In this document: one piece after another, positions 1 to 9,454 of the stretch | Layout of the letters: every line of letters starts with the position of its first letter | Numbering within the stretch: the stretch's first letter is position 1 | Origin: Nocardia abscessus NBRC 100374 | GTDB taxonomy: Bacteria; Actinomycetota; Actinomycetes; Mycobacteriales; Mycobacteriaceae | DNA: 64,000 nucleotides | Assembly (NCBI RefSeq): GCF_000308455.1 | Contig: NZ_BAFP01000001.1 | Span: 1-64,000, forward strand | Reading direction: 5' to 3' | Notes under the pieces: generated by a model | Database searches by the model: none | Told to the model about the DNA's origin: nothing | Seen by the model: the letters and a program-made list of their open reading frames with translations, nothing else | Translations under genes and position numbers: made by a program

Positions 1-3000
1 CCCGCCGCTCCGGTCCGGCACGAGCCTGCGGAACCGGATCGCCCCCGGACCAGCGAGTGGCCCGCCACCGGAACCGCCGCACCGACCAAGGCGGACGATT
101 CGAAGCAGAGTGCGAGCTCCCGGCTGCTCAGCGACTCGGGATCGATCGCGTTCGCGACGCTGATCAGCAGAATCACGGGTTTCGGCAAGCAACTGATGCT
201 GCTGACCGTGCTCGGCCCCGCGATCGCCAGTGCGTTCACCGTCGCCAGCCAGATTCCGAACATGATCGCGGAATTGGTGCTCGGCGCGGTGCTCACCGCG
301 ATCGTGGTGCCGACGCTGGTGCGCGCGGAGCAAGAGGATCCCGATCGCGGGGCGGCGTTCGTCCGGCGCTTGGTGACCGCGGCTTTCGTGGTCCTGGCCA
401 CCGCCGCACTCCTGGCGACGGCCGCGGCGCCGGTACTGACCACACACGTCTTCCTGCCCGACGACGGCCAGGTCAACACAGCGCTCACCACGGCGCTGGC
501 GTTCCTACTGTTGCCGGCGATCCTGTTCTACGGCATGTCGGCGCTACTCACGGCGATCCTCAACACCCGGCAGATGTTCAAGCCCGGCGCGTGGGCCCCG
601 GTGCTGAACAACCTGGTCGTGCTGACCGTGCTCGGCTTGTACGTCCTGATGCCAGGGGAGATCACGCTCGATCCGGTCCGGATGAGCGACCCGAAGCTAC
701 TGGTGCTCGGCGTCGGCGTAACGATCGGCGTGGTGGTGCAGGCGGTCAGCCTCGTCCCGGCGATCCGCAGGGCAGGCATCGACTTGCGCCCGCTGTGGGG
801 GATCGACGCCCGGCTCAAGCAGTTCGGCGGGATGGGCGCGGCCATCATCCTGTACGTGCTGATCAGCCAGGCGGGCTTCGTCTTCGCCACGCGGATCTCC
901 GCGCATGCCGACGAGGCGGGTCCGGCGATCTACAACAACGCGTGGCTGCTGCTGCAACTGCCCTACGGCGTGCTCGGTGTCACCGTGCTCACCGCGATCA
1001 TGCCGCGGCTGAGCCGCAATGCCGCCGCGGACGACACGCCCGCGGTGGTCGACGATCTCTCCGCCGCCACCCGGTTGACCATGATCGCGCTGGTCCCGGT
1101 AGTCGCCTTCCTCACGCTGGCCGGTCCGCAGGTCGGGCAGGCCCTCTACGGCTACGGAAACTTCGGATCCGACGCCGAACGTCTCGGGCTCGCGGTCAGC
1201 TGGTCGGCGTTCGCGCTGATCCCGTACTCGCTCGTGCTGATCCACCTGCGGGTGTTCTACGCCAGGGAGCAGGCGTGGATCCCGACCTGGATCATCCTCG
1301 GCATCACCGCCGCCAAGATCGTCTTCTCGGCGCTGGCTCCGGTGCTCACCGACGCGGAGCACGTGGTGATCGCGCTCGGCGTCGCGAACGGACTCGGCTT
1401 CGCGGTCGGCGCCGTGGTGGGCGGTTACCTGCTGCACCGCAGTCTGGGTGATCTCCGGATGGCCAATGTCGGCCGTACGGTGACGCGTGTCGTACTTGCG
1501 TCGCTCGCGGGCGGCGCGGTGATGTGGATCGTGGATCGGGTACTCGGCTTGGATCGCCTGACCGCGTCCTTCCACGGACCGGGTTCGCTGATCCGGGTGG
1601 CGATCACCGCGATCGTCATGTTCGCGGTGGCCTTCGGTCTGATGCGACTCGCCGGTATCCCGGAGATCGTCGCCATCACCGTGGCCATCTCGCGGCGCCT
1701 CGGCTGGACCCCGCCCGCGCCGGATCTCGACCTGGAAAGCCCGGTCGAAGATCCCTACGTCACGCAGGTACTGCGCAGGCCCGACTCGTATCTGGACTAC
1801 CCGCGGTTCGATCCGTACATGGACGCCCAGACCATGGTGCTGCCCGTGATCAGACCTGATGCCGTTGACCGCACCGGCATGGGTGAGTTCCCGTACCCTG
1901 TTCGGCAGAGAAGCACAAGTGGCGAATTCGCCGGAACCTCGACATATCAGGGCGAAGGAGGACCGAGGGTGAGCGACGACGCGGTGGGCGGCGTCCCAGC
2001 CGCCGATTCTTCTGTGACCACGCCCGGCGGACTGTTTACCGATGTTCCGCCGACCGCGGGGGAGCCGTTGGATCCCGCGTACGCGAACAAGGAGTCGGGC
2101 ATGGGCGCACCGGATCAGGACGCGGCCAGACCGCAGGACAACCAGCTACCGCCGCGCGATCCGATGTACGACACGGGGATGATCCCCATCGGCTCGCCGG
2201 AGATGCCGCCGATGGGTGGCGAGAACCTGGGCGCCCGCCGGATACCGCGCGGCCCCAAGCTGATTCCGGGCGCCTCGGTGGCCGGCGGGCGCTACCGCCT
2301 ACTGGCCGGTCACGGCGGCGCCCGCGGTCTGAAGTTCTGGCAGGCGCTGGACATCAAGCTCGATCGCGAGGTCGCGCTGACCTTCGTCGACGCCGACCAG
2401 AAGGCGACCGAGAACTCCGGCCAGGACGGCCCCCAGGCGATCCTGTCCCGGACGCTGCGTCTCGGCCGGATCAACTCGCCGGGTCTGGCCCGCGTTCTGG
2501 ACGTCGTACGCGGTAGCTCCGGCGGCATCGTGGTGGCGGAGTGGACCCCGGGCCGTTCGCTGCGGGAGATGGCTGAGACGGTGCCGTCGCCGATCGGTGC
2601 GGCGCGCGCCATCCGCGCCCTCGCCTCGGCGGCCGAACTGGCCCACCGCGGCGGTGGGTCGCTGTCCATCGACCATCCCGACCGGGTGCGTATCAGCGCC
2701 TCCGGTGACGCGGTGCTGGCCTTCCCGGGCACCCTGTCCGACTCCGACGCGCAGTCCGACGTGCGCGGCCTCGGTGCGATGCTCTACGCGCTGATCACCG
2801 CGCGCTGGCCGATCCGCTCCGGCGGTGTCACCGGCGCCGCTGCGACGGTGGGCGGGCTGCGGCTGGCCGAATTCGGTCCGGACGGCACTCCGGTGGAGCC
2901 GAGACAGATCCGTCCGGAAGTGCCGTTCGAGATCTCCGCGGTCGCCGTGCGCTCGCTGGAGTCGAACAAGGGCGTGCGCACCGCGGCCACGGTTCAGCAC

Positions 3001-3774
3001 GTGCTGGAGCAGGCGTCGGTGGTCGATCAGAAGACCGATTTCATCCCGGTGCTCCGGCTCGGCCAGCGCCCACCCTCGAATATGGACGACTCGCTCGCCG
3101 ATCCGGAACTGCTCGCGGCCGAACGCGAACGCTCCCAGCGGATGATGTGGATCATGGTCGGCCTCGGCATCCTCGCCGCGCTGGTGGTCGGCATCGTGAT
3201 CTGGTGGATGGTCAGTGTGTTCGCGCCCGGCGCTTCGGACGCGCCGCTGAACGAACAGCGCAACATCGGCCTGACCACGAACAACCAGCCCGCGCCGACG
3301 CCAGCGGCGGCGGGTCCGAACCTCACGCCGGCCGGTGTGCCGGTCCCGGTGACCGGTGTGTCGGTGTTCTCGCCGGAGGGCACCGCCGACGGCGTCGCCA
3401 ACGTCCAGGCGGTGCTGGACAACGACCCGGGCACCCAGTGGCGCACCGATCAGTACTTCCAGCAGTTCCCGGCACTCAAGAAGGGGGTCGGGCTGCTGGC
3501 GACGCTGCCCGCCCCCGCCAAGCTCACCAATGTCTCGATCAACTCGCCCAGCGCGGGCACGTCGGTGGAGATCCGTACCTCGCCCACCGGCTCGCCGACG
3601 CTGGATCAGACCCAGCTGATCGGTTCCGCACGGCTGGACGACGGCGTCACCGACATCCCGGTGCGTGCCGACCAGGCCGCCCGCTACGTTCTCGTCTGGA
3701 TCACCGGACTGGGGAACTCCGGAGGACAGTTCCAGACCGCTATCGCCGATATTCGCTTCGACGCCGCCTCTTAG
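1..3774 (+). CDS. murJ: MurJ/MviN lipid II flippase with C-terminal pseudokinase (5' partial)
   Basis: Likely flips lipid II across the cytoplasmic membrane for peptidoglycan synthesis. The reading frame is open from base 1, so the true start lies outside the window. The first half is a polytopic membrane domain of the MviN/MurJ (MATE-like) type, beginning around SRITGFGKQ and running to about base 1700. A low-complexity cytosolic linker follows, then a protein-kinase-like fold (about 2280-3000). This fold lacks the usual VAIK lysine (VALTFV instead), the HRD aspartate and the DFG motif, so it should be a pseudokinase. A single membrane segment (about 3145-3230) leads to an external beta-rich domain. 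The same architecture is known for M. tuberculosis MviN (Rv3910), whose phosphorylated pseudokinase binds FhaA. The next gene is sigM, as in mycobacteria. Confidence 0.93.
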   Translation, partial: PAAPVRHEPAEPDRPRTSEWPATGTAAPTKADDSKQSASSRLLSDSGSIAFATLISRITGFGKQLMLLTVLGPAIASAFTVASQIPNMIAELVLGAVLTAIVVPTLVRAEQEDPDRGAAFVRRLVTAAFVVLATAALLATAAAPVLTTHVFLPDDGQVNTALTTALAFLLLPAILFYGMSALLTAILNTRQMFKPGAWAPVLNNLVVLTVLGLYVLMPGEITLDPVRMSDPKLLVLGVGVTIGVVVQAVSLVPAIRRAGIDLRPLWGIDARLKQFGGMGAAIILYVLISQAGFVFATRISAHADEAGPAIYNNAWLLLQLPYGVLGVTVLTAIMPRLSRNAAADDTPAVVDDLSAATRLTMIALVPVVAFLTLAGPQVGQALYGYGNFGSDAERLGLAVSWSAFALIPYSLVLIHLRVFYAREQAWIPTWIILGITAAKIVFSALAPVLTDAEHVVIALGVANGLGFAVGAVVGGYLLHRSLGDLRMANVGRTVTRVVLASLAGGAVMWIVDRVLGLDRLTASFHGPGSLIRVAITAIVMFAVAFGLMRLAGIPEIVAITVAISRRLGWTPPAPDLDLESPVEDPYVTQVLRRPDSYLDYPRFDPYMDAQTMVLPVIRPDAVDRTGMGEFPYPVRQRSTSGEFAGTSTYQGEGGPRVSDDAVGGVPAADSSVTTPGGLFTDVPPTAGEPLDPAYANKESGMGAPDQDAARPQDNQLPPRDPMYDTGMIPIGSPEMPPMGGENLGARRIPRGPKLIPGASVAGGRYRLLAGHGGARGLKFWQALDIKLDREVALTFVDADQKATENSGQDGPQAILSRTLRLGRINSPGLARVLDVVRGSSGGIVVAEWTPGRSLREMAETVPSPIGAARAIRALASAAELAHRGGGSLSIDHPDRVRISASGDAVLAFPGTLSDSDAQSDVRGLGAMLYALITARWPIRSGGVTGAAATVGGLRLAEFGPDGTPVEPRQIRPEVPFEISAVAVRSLESNKGVRTAATVQHVLEQASVVDQKTDFIPVLRLGQRPPSNMDDSLADPELLAAERERSQRMMWIMVGLGILAALVVGIVIWWMVSVFAPGASDAPLNEQRNIGLTTNNQPAPTPAAAGPNLTPAGVPVPVTGVSVFSPEGTADGVANVQAVLDNDPGTQWRTDQYFQQFPALKKGVGLLATLPAPAKLTNVSINSPSAGTSVEIRTSPTGSPTLDQTQLIGSARLDDGVTDIPVRADQAARYVLVWITGLGNSGGQFQTAIADIRFDAAS

Positions 3775-4025
3775 GCCGGCTCCGCCGCGGCCGCACCCTC
3801 GTTCGTGCGGGCCGCGCACCGCGCGACGCCGACCGGCGCGCATTCCGCCGTTACCGGCCTCGATCAGCTGGTTGCTGCCAAATCGTTACGGACGCTATGA
3901 TCTTCGGGCGCTCTCAGCAGGGGAGCTTCCCAGGTTCCGGTGTTTCGATCCTGGATGCTGCGAGATTTCGGTGACGGTCAAACCGTGCCCGTTGCCGCCG
4001 TGAGAGCTGTCCAAGGGGTTGGCAT

Positions 4026-4658
4026 TTGTCGTCCGAAGTGAACGAGGAGTTCGGCGGGGGGACGTCGCGGCCGGTGGTGTGTCACGAGCGTTCGTTCTCA
4101 CCCGACGAGTACACCGATGTAGAACTCTTGCGAGCGCATGTCCGCGGTCAACGGCACGCGTTCGCCGAGCTGCTGCGCAGGCACAACGATCATCTGTGGC
4201 AGACCGCGCTGCGCACGTCCTACACGCGCGAGGACGCGGCCGATTCGCTGCAGGACGCGCTGTTGTCGGCGCATCGCACGGCTGCCTCGTTCCGCGCGGA
4301 ATCGGAGGTGCGCAGCTGGTTGCACACGATCGTGGTGAATGCCTGCCTGGACCGGATCCGGCGCAACAAGACCAGGCGCGCGTTGTCGCTGTCGCCGGAG
4401 ACGATGCCCGAGCCCAAGCACGACCGCGACGAGATGGCCGAGGTGGAGATGTCGATGGTCATCGACCGCGCCCTGTTCTCGTTGCCTCCGGATCAGCGGA
4501 CCGCGCTCGTCGCGGTCGATGTGGAGGGGTATAGCGTGGCCGAGGCGGCCGCCTTGCTCGGTGTGCCCGAGGGAACGATCAAGAGCCGGTGCGCCCGCGC
4601 GCGGCAGCGGTTGAAAGAGCGATTGGAATTTCTGCGTGATCCGGGGAACCGGAGGTAG
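4026..4658 (+). CDS. sigM: ECF RNA polymerase sigma factor SigM
   Basis: 210-residue extracytoplasmic-function sigma factor. Region 2 spans roughly residues 35-105, including the DAADSLQDALLSA helix and WLHTIVVNACLDRIRR. Region 4 is near residues 145-205, with LPPDQRTALV and the helix-turn-helix VAEAAALLGVPEGTIKSR. The start is a TTG preceded by AAGGGG seven bases upstream; a GTG twelve bases further in is an alternative. Position between murJ and a membrane-anchored anti-sigma-like gene matches sigM (Rv3911) of M. tuberculosis. The 250-bp gap after murJ suggests its own promoter, but I could not identify a convincing SigM-type promoter there. Confidence 0.9.
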   Translation: MSSEVNEEFGGGTSRPVVCHERSFSPDEYTDVELLRAHVRGQRHAFAELLRRHNDHLWQTALRTSYTREDAADSLQDALLSAHRTAASFRAESEVRSWLHTIVVNACLDRIRRNKTRRALSLSPETMPEPKHDRDEMAEVEMSMVIDRALFSLPPDQRTALVAVDVEGYSVAEAAALLGVPEGTIKSRCARARQRLKERLEFLRDPGNRR

Positions 4659-4733
4659 TTGGGATGCGTCATTAACAGTGACGAACCACTGAACGATTCA
4701 CAGGCAGCTCCCGACGGCGAGGGGCTTCCCGCG

Positions 4734-5537
4734 ATGTCAGATGCGAACAACGGAGGTGCGATGGCGACCAGGTCCGTGCCGCAGCCCCCGTTCGCGTCCG
4801 AATTGCTGGCTGACCTGCACGCCGACAATGTGACGCCGCAGCAGCGCGAGCAGTTGTGGCCTGCGGTCTCGCGTGATCCGGAAGCCATGCGTTTCCTGCG
4901 TTCACTAGACGAGGTGAGCGCCGAGTTACGCACGCTCGGCCAGGATGAGCGCATCATTCATCCGATGCCGGAGGACGTGGTGACCAGGCTCGCGCTGTTC
5001 ATCGACCAGCTCGAACCACCCGAGGATGCGCCGCCGCAGGATGCTTCGGTTCACCAGCTGCCGCGCGCGTCGGTAGGCGAATCCCAGGGCGAACCAAGAG
5101 ATTCCGTATCCGCGCCGATCGCTCTCGACGAGCGTCGCCGCGGCAGGTTGCGCTGGTTCGCCGCGGCAGCCGCGACGATTGTCACAGTGGCGTGCGCGGG
5201 TGTGTTCGTTTCGACGATGCGCGACGGTGACGCCCCCGCGCCCACCACCGGCAACGACGATCTGGGCGAGGACCTCACCGTCACAGCCGCCCTCAGCGCG
5301 CTCGGCCGCCACAACGTCACCGGCTCGCTGGCCGGCCCGGGGGCGCTCGAGCGTTGTGTTCTGGCGAACGGACTCGACCGCACGGTGCTCGGTTCGACCG
5401 ACATCAGGTTCCAGGGCGGCAACGCGGTGCTCATCCTGCTCAACGGCCCACGCCCGCCCAAGATCACCGCGCTGGTCGTCGGAACCGGTTGCGGTACAGG
5501 TGATCCACAGCGTAGAGCGCTGCAGGACATCGGCTGA
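4734..5537 (+). CDS. Putative membrane-bound anti-sigma factor for SigM
   Basis: About 267 residues. The N-terminal part contains SELLADLHADN, similar in position to the cytoplasmic sigma-binding part of RsmA (Rv3912). One hydrophobic segment lies after a basic stretch (RRGRLRWFAAAAATIVTVA), followed by an external domain of about 100 residues. This one-TM layout downstream of an ECF sigma gene is typical of anti-sigma factors. The start is uncertain: ATG at 4734 has GAGGGG nine bases upstream, ATG at 4761 has GGAGG only four bases upstream, and an in-frame TTG directly follows the sigM stop. Function is inferred mainly from context. Confidence 0.75.
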   Translation: MSDANNGGAMATRSVPQPPFASELLADLHADNVTPQQREQLWPAVSRDPEAMRFLRSLDEVSAELRTLGQDERIIHPMPEDVVTRLALFIDQLEPPEDAPPQDASVHQLPRASVGESQGEPRDSVSAPIALDERRRGRLRWFAAAAATIVTVACAGVFVSTMRDGDAPAPTTGNDDLGEDLTVTAALSALGRHNVTGSLAGPGALERCVLANGLDRTVLGSTDIRFQGGNAVLILLNGPRPPKITALVVGTGCGTGDPQRRALQDIG

Positions 5538-5581
5538 CGTTGCGACCTGGACCACGTGGGCGGTGTGACCCCGGCAACGCG

Positions 5582-5608
5582 GGAACAACAGCCATTACCC
5601 TGTTGTTG
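5582..5608 (+). promoter_or_regulatory. Candidate SigH/SigR-type promoter of trxB
   Basis: GGAACA at 5582-5587 is followed 17 bases later by GTTG (5605-5608). This fits the GGAAYA-N(16-20)-GTT pattern known for actinobacterial oxidative-stress sigma factors (SigH, SigR), which drive thioredoxin genes in M. tuberculosis and Streptomyces. It lies about 40 bases before the trxB start. It is a prediction from sequence only. Confidence 0.6.
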
Positions 5609-5645
5609 ACCGACACGTCCGAACGAATCTTCCCGAAAGGGCCCC

Positions 5646-6662
5646 ATGAGCGAGCGTAGCGAGCGAACAAGCGACACCGGCACGCGAGTTCGCGACCTGA
5701 TCATCGTCGGCTCTGGACCTGCCGGCTACACGGCCGCCGTCTACGCGGGCCGCGCCGAGCTCCAGCCGCTGCAGTTCGAGGGGACCCAGTTCGGCGGTGC
5801 GCTGATGACCACCACCGAGGTCGAGAACTTCCCCGGCTTCCGCGAGGGCATCATGGGCCCGGATCTCATGGAGGAGATGCGCGAGCAGGCCAAACGGTTC
5901 GGCGCGGAGATCCGCACCGAAGACGTGGACGCCATCGACCTGACCGGCCCCGTCAAGAAGGTCGTCGTCGGCGGGGAAACCTTCGAGGCCTATGCGGTCA
6001 TCCTCGCCATGGGCTCGGCCGCGCGCTACCTGAACGTTCCGGGTGAGCAGCGGTTGCTCGGCCGCGGCGTCAGCGCCTGCGCCACCTGCGACGGCTTCTT
6101 CTTCAAGGGCCAGGACATCGTGGTGGTCGGCGGCGGCGACTCCGCGATGGAGGAGGCGACCTTCCTCACCAAGTTCGCCTCCAGCGTCACCATCGTGCAC
6201 CGCCGCGAGGAATTCCGTGCCTCCCGCATCATGCTGGAGCGCGCGAAGGCGAACGAGAAGATCAAGTTCCTGCTCAACGCCGAAGTGGCCGAGGTGCACG
6301 GTGACAGCAGCGTCACCCACCTGACCCTGCGCGACACCCGGACCGGCGAGACCTCCGACCTGCCCGCCACCGGCCTGTTCGTCGCGATCGGCCACGACCC
6401 GCGCAGCGAGCTCGTCAAGGGCCAGGTAGCGCTGGACGACGAAGGATACGTGCTGGTGCAGCACCCGACGACCGTGACCGACATCCCGGGCGTCTTCGCC
6501 GCGGGTGATCTGGTCGACCACACCTACCGCCAGGCGATCACCGCCGCGGGCACCGGCTGCCGAGCGGCCATCGACGCCGAGCGCTGGCTGGCCGAGCAGG
6601 GCGACATCACCTCGAACACCCTCGATCACGCGGGTGAGTCGGTGGCCGTCCCCGCCAACTGA
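5646..6662 (+). CDS. trxB: Thioredoxin reductase (NADPH)
   Basis: Transfers electrons from NADPH via FAD to thioredoxin in the cytoplasm. The 338-residue protein has the FAD motif GSGPAG near residues 22-27, the redox-active CATC pair (Cys145 and Cys148) and the NADPH-binding GGGDSAMEE near 162-170. The C-terminal FAD motif is FAAGDLVDH. The GAAAGG just before the ATG at 5646 acts as ribosome site. The first twelve residues ([12 protein letters not shown]) precede the conserved fold and come from a short repeated-looking leader (gagcgtagcgagcg). trxC follows by 57 bp, so the two likely form one unit under the SigH-like promoter upstream. Confidence 0.96.
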   Translation: MSERSERTSDTGTRVRDLIIVGSGPAGYTAAVYAGRAELQPLQFEGTQFGGALMTTTEVENFPGFREGIMGPDLMEEMREQAKRFGAEIRTEDVDAIDLTGPVKKVVVGGETFEAYAVILAMGSAARYLNVPGEQRLLGRGVSACATCDGFFFKGQDIVVVGGGDSAMEEATFLTKFASSVTIVHRREEFRASRIMLERAKANEKIKFLLNAEVAEVHGDSSVTHLTLRDTRTGETSDLPATGLFVAIGHDPRSELVKGQVALDDEGYVLVQHPTTVTDIPGVFAAGDLVDHTYRQAITAAGTGCRAAIDAERWLAEQGDITSNTLDHAGESVAVPAN

Positions 6663-6719
6663 GCTCGCGCCGTCCGAGCTGCTGATCTTCCGTTTCGCTG
6701 TATCGCAAGGAGAACATTC

Positions 6720-7052
6720 ATGTCCAAGTCCGCCAACACGGTCGTCGTCACCGACGCGTCCTTCGCCGACGACGTGCTGCTGAGTGAGAAGCCCGTCCTC
6801 GTCGATTTCTGGGCCGACTGGTGCGGGCCGTGCAAGATGGTCGCGCCCGTCCTCGAGGAGATCGCGGGCGCGCACGCGGACAAGCTGACCATCGCGAAGC
6901 TGGACGTGGACGCCAACCCGAGCACCGCCCGCGATTATCAAGTCCTTTCGCTGCCCACTATGATGCTGTTCCGCGGCGGTAAGCCGGTCAAGCAGATCGT
7001 CGGAGCGAAGGGCAAAGCGGCTCTTCTGCGCGAACTCGAAGACATCATCTGA
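6720..7052 (+). CDS. trxC: Thioredoxin
   Basis: 110-residue thioredoxin with the canonical WCGPC active site (Cys35 and Cys38) and the cis-proline region LSLPTMMLF. It reduces protein disulfides using electrons from the TrxB encoded directly upstream. AAGGAG lies seven to eight bases before the ATG. Order trxB-trxC-cwlM is the same as Rv3913-Rv3914-Rv3915. It probably shares the trxB promoter. Confidence 0.97.
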   Translation: MSKSANTVVVTDASFADDVLLSEKPVLVDFWADWCGPCKMVAPVLEEIAGAHADKLTIAKLDVDANPSTARDYQVLSLPTMMLFRGGKPVKQIVGAKGKAALLRELEDII

Positions 7053-7210
7053 CGACGCGATCCGACGACGCGCCGTAGGATGCCTGGACCCGGGATTCTC
7101 GAAACCCGGTCCGGGTCTGAGACAATCGACCGACGCTCCGGTCGTGCGAAGGTGTATCCCATCGCATGAGTGGGTACCCGCGGGTTGACGGAAGGAAAGG
7201 GCTCTCACGC

Positions 7211-8404
7211 ATGCACCGACTTCGTCACGGCGATTCCGGTCCAGCCGTAGCAGAGGTTCGGAGCACCCTGGCAAGCCTCGGGTTCCTACACGCGCACGTC
7301 GGTACCGACCAGTCGGACGCACGCGAGTATTGGAAGGACACCGAAGTCTCCTTCGATCACTACCTCGACTCCGCGGTTCGCGCTTTCCAGCAGCATCGCG
7401 GTCTGCTCGTCGATGGCGTGGTCGGCCCGGCGACCTACCGGGCACTGAAGGAGGCGTCCTATCGGCTCGGCGCGCGAACGCTGATCTATCAGCTGTCCGC
7501 GCCGCTGTACGGCGACGATGTGGCCACGCTCCAGCGCAGGCTGCAGGACCTCGGCTTCTACGTGCACCGCGTCGACGGCTACTTCGGTCCGCATACCCAT
7601 GACGGGTTGACCGCGTTCCAGCGCGAGATCGGGCTCTCAGCCGACGGCATCTGCGGTCCCGATACGCTGCGCTCGCTCGACCTGCTCGGCGCCAGGGTGA
7701 CCGGTGGCAACCCGCACCGGATCGCCGAGGAAGAGGTCGTGCACCGCGCTGGTCCGCAGCTGACCGGCAAGCGGATCGTCATCGACCCTGGTCTCGGCGG
7801 TCCGGACAAGGGGTTCGGCGTGCCCACCGAATACGGCGACGTCTACGAGTCGGAAATCCTGTGGGACCTCGCGAGCCGTCTGGAAGGGCGGATGGCGGCC
7901 ACGGGGATGGAAACCTTCCTGTCCCGTCCGTGGGGTGCCAACCCCACCGACGCCGAACGCGCGGACACCTCCAACGCGTTCGATGCCGACCTGATGATCT
8001 CGCTGCGCTGCGCCACCAATCCGAGTCCGCTGGCCAACGGCGTCGCCGGGTTCTACTTCGGCAACTCGCACGGCTCGGTCTCCATGATCGGCCAGGTGCT
8101 GGCCGGCTTCATCCAGCGGGAAGTCGTCGCGCGAACCTCGTTGCAGGACTGCCGTACCCACGCGCGGACCTGGGATCTGTTGCGCCTCACCAAGATGCCC
8201 ACCGTACAGGTCGACATCGGTTATCTGACGAACGATTACGACGCCTCGGTGCTCACCAACCCGCGCATGCGCGACGTGATCGCCGAAGCCATTCTCGTCT
8301 CGGTGAAGCGGCTGTACCTGCTCGGCCAGGACGACCAGCCCACCGGCACATACACTTTCGCGGAATTGCTGGCCGAAGAGCTGGCCGCCGCCGACCGGAT
8401 GTAG
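7211..8404 (+). CDS. cwlM: CwlM-like amidase homolog, regulator of MurA (zinc site lost)
   Basis: About 397 residues with two peptidoglycan-binding_1 repeats (around LRHGDSGPAVAEVRSTL and GDDVATLQRRLQDLGFY) and a C-terminal Amidase_3 fold. Sequence shows the zinc ligands are gone: IDPGLGG stands where active enzymes have a DPGHGG-type motif, and ISLRC where they have a SIHAN-type motif; the catalytic Glu position near VQVDIGYLTN is Asp. No signal peptide is visible. In M. tuberculosis CwlM is cytoplasmic and, when phosphorylated by PknB, activates MurA. The PTGTYTF stretch near the C-terminus resembles the region of that phosphosite. ATG 7211 has GGAAGGAAAGGG upstream; an earlier in-frame ATG (7166) lacks a clear site. 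Confidence 0.88.
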   Translation: MHRLRHGDSGPAVAEVRSTLASLGFLHAHVGTDQSDAREYWKDTEVSFDHYLDSAVRAFQQHRGLLVDGVVGPATYRALKEASYRLGARTLIYQLSAPLYGDDVATLQRRLQDLGFYVHRVDGYFGPHTHDGLTAFQREIGLSADGICGPDTLRSLDLLGARVTGGNPHRIAEEEVVHRAGPQLTGKRIVIDPGLGGPDKGFGVPTEYGDVYESEILWDLASRLEGRMAATGMETFLSRPWGANPTDAERADTSNAFDADLMISLRCATNPSPLANGVAGFYFGNSHGSVSMIGQVLAGFIQREVVARTSLQDCRTHARTWDLLRLTKMPTVQVDIGYLTNDYDASVLTNPRMRDVIAEAILVSVKRLYLLGQDDQPTGTYTFAELLAEELAAADRM

Positions 8405-8423
8405 CCCGGTCCTCTCCGCAACG

Positions 8424-8465
8424 CGAAGCGCCCCCTGCCTTTCGGAATCGGCAGGGGGCGCTTCG
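8424..8465. terminator. Bidirectional hairpin terminator
   Basis: A perfect 16-bp stem (CGAAGCGCCCCCTGCC at 8424-8439 and its complement at 8450-8465) encloses a 10-base loop. It sits 19 bp after the cwlM stop and just before the stop of the convergent leftward gene, so it can end transcription from both sides. Confidence 0.9.
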
Positions 8466-8474
8466 ATGTCTACC

Positions 8475-9245
8475 TCAGCGCGCCCCGATGCGGGTCGGCG
8501 CGGTCATGGATGCCGCCGCGAGCAGCTGGTCCAGCGCCCGTTCGACGTCTTCCTTCCAGCCGTGGTCGGAGTCGAGCTCCAACCGCAGGCGCGGGAAGCG
8601 GTGATGCGGGGCCACGACCTCGAAGCCCACGTCTTCCAGGAAGTCGGCGTCGATCATGCAGCCCTCGGGCGAGCATTCGGTCGCAGCACCCGCCGCGCTC
8701 GCCCCCTTGATCGGAGCGACGATCCGCTCCAGCAAAGTCATCGACCCGAACCGCTCGGCCAGCGCATGCGTCGGTGGTTCGGTGCGGATGCCGAATACCT
8801 CCAATGCGCGCACGCCGCGTCGCACCAGATCGGCTACCACGGCCTGGATCAGGCGGTGGGCAACGTCGGCATCATGGTAGGGGAATTCGGCCCGCAGCGT
8901 GGTCAGCAGGACCGCGTCCGGGCTCACGGGGGAGGTGGGGAAGAGCGTCGACCTCGGCACCGCGCTCGGCGGTGCGTAGAGGGCACAGCCGGCCACGTTG
9001 CCGTCCACGGTCGCTACCTGCCCGCACGACCCCCACTCCAGCATGACCGTGGACAGCCAGGCTTCCTTCTCGAAGACCGGATCGCTGAAGTTACGCGAAT
9101 CCTCCGCCACCGCGGGGTCCATCTCCCAGAACACACAGCGGCGCGCATGCGCGGGAAGCATTTCCAGTCCGCCGAGGGTTAGTGCTGTGACGCTGGTCGA
9201 CACCGCTCTGCTCAGCCTCCAGCTGTCCGATTCATCCACGCTCAC
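8475..9245 (-). CDS. GNAT-like acetyltransferase family protein
   Basis: 256 residues, GTG start at 9245. The middle part (WLSTVMLEWGSCGQVATVDGN and AVVADLVRRGVRALEVFGI) looks like an N-acetyltransferase fold, and the C-terminal FLEDVGFEVVAPHHRFPRLRLEL is typical of a GNAT end region. Substrate unknown. Location between cwlM (convergent) and parB (same strand, upstream) matches Rv3916c, a conserved protein of unknown role in the mycobacterial ori region. The conserved position next to parAB suggests core function, but nothing in the sequence tells which. Confidence 0.75.
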   Translation of the reverse strand: MSVDESDSWRLSRAVSTSVTALTLGGLEMLPAHARRCVFWEMDPAVAEDSRNFSDPVFEKEAWLSTVMLEWGSCGQVATVDGNVAGCALYAPPSAVPRSTLFPTSPVSPDAVLLTTLRAEFPYHDADVAHRLIQAVVADLVRRGVRALEVFGIRTEPPTHALAERFGSMTLLERIVAPIKGASAAGAATECSPEGCMIDADFLEDVGFEVVAPHHRFPRLRLELDSDHGWKEDVERALDQLLAAASMTAPTRIGAR

Positions 9246-9454
9246 GTCGCATCAAAGTTTGCTCGCCAGCAAGAATAAGCGATCAACGGGAACCCGCCTC
9301 ATTCCATGTCGCTGTGCTGTTGGTCAGAAGAACTTGTGTTGCTTCGCCGCGGGCGATTCGCGCTCCGCGGCCGCGGGAATCCATGCCGTCACAGTGACGT
9401 TTCGGCCCGGTATCCACACCTATCGAAACCACAAGTTGAATTTCGTCACTTCTG

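Noticed and set aside
57..1451. A long second frame overlapping murJ
   Set aside because: The murJ frame encodes clear membrane helices; the other frame gives an Arg/Gly-rich product typical of shadows.
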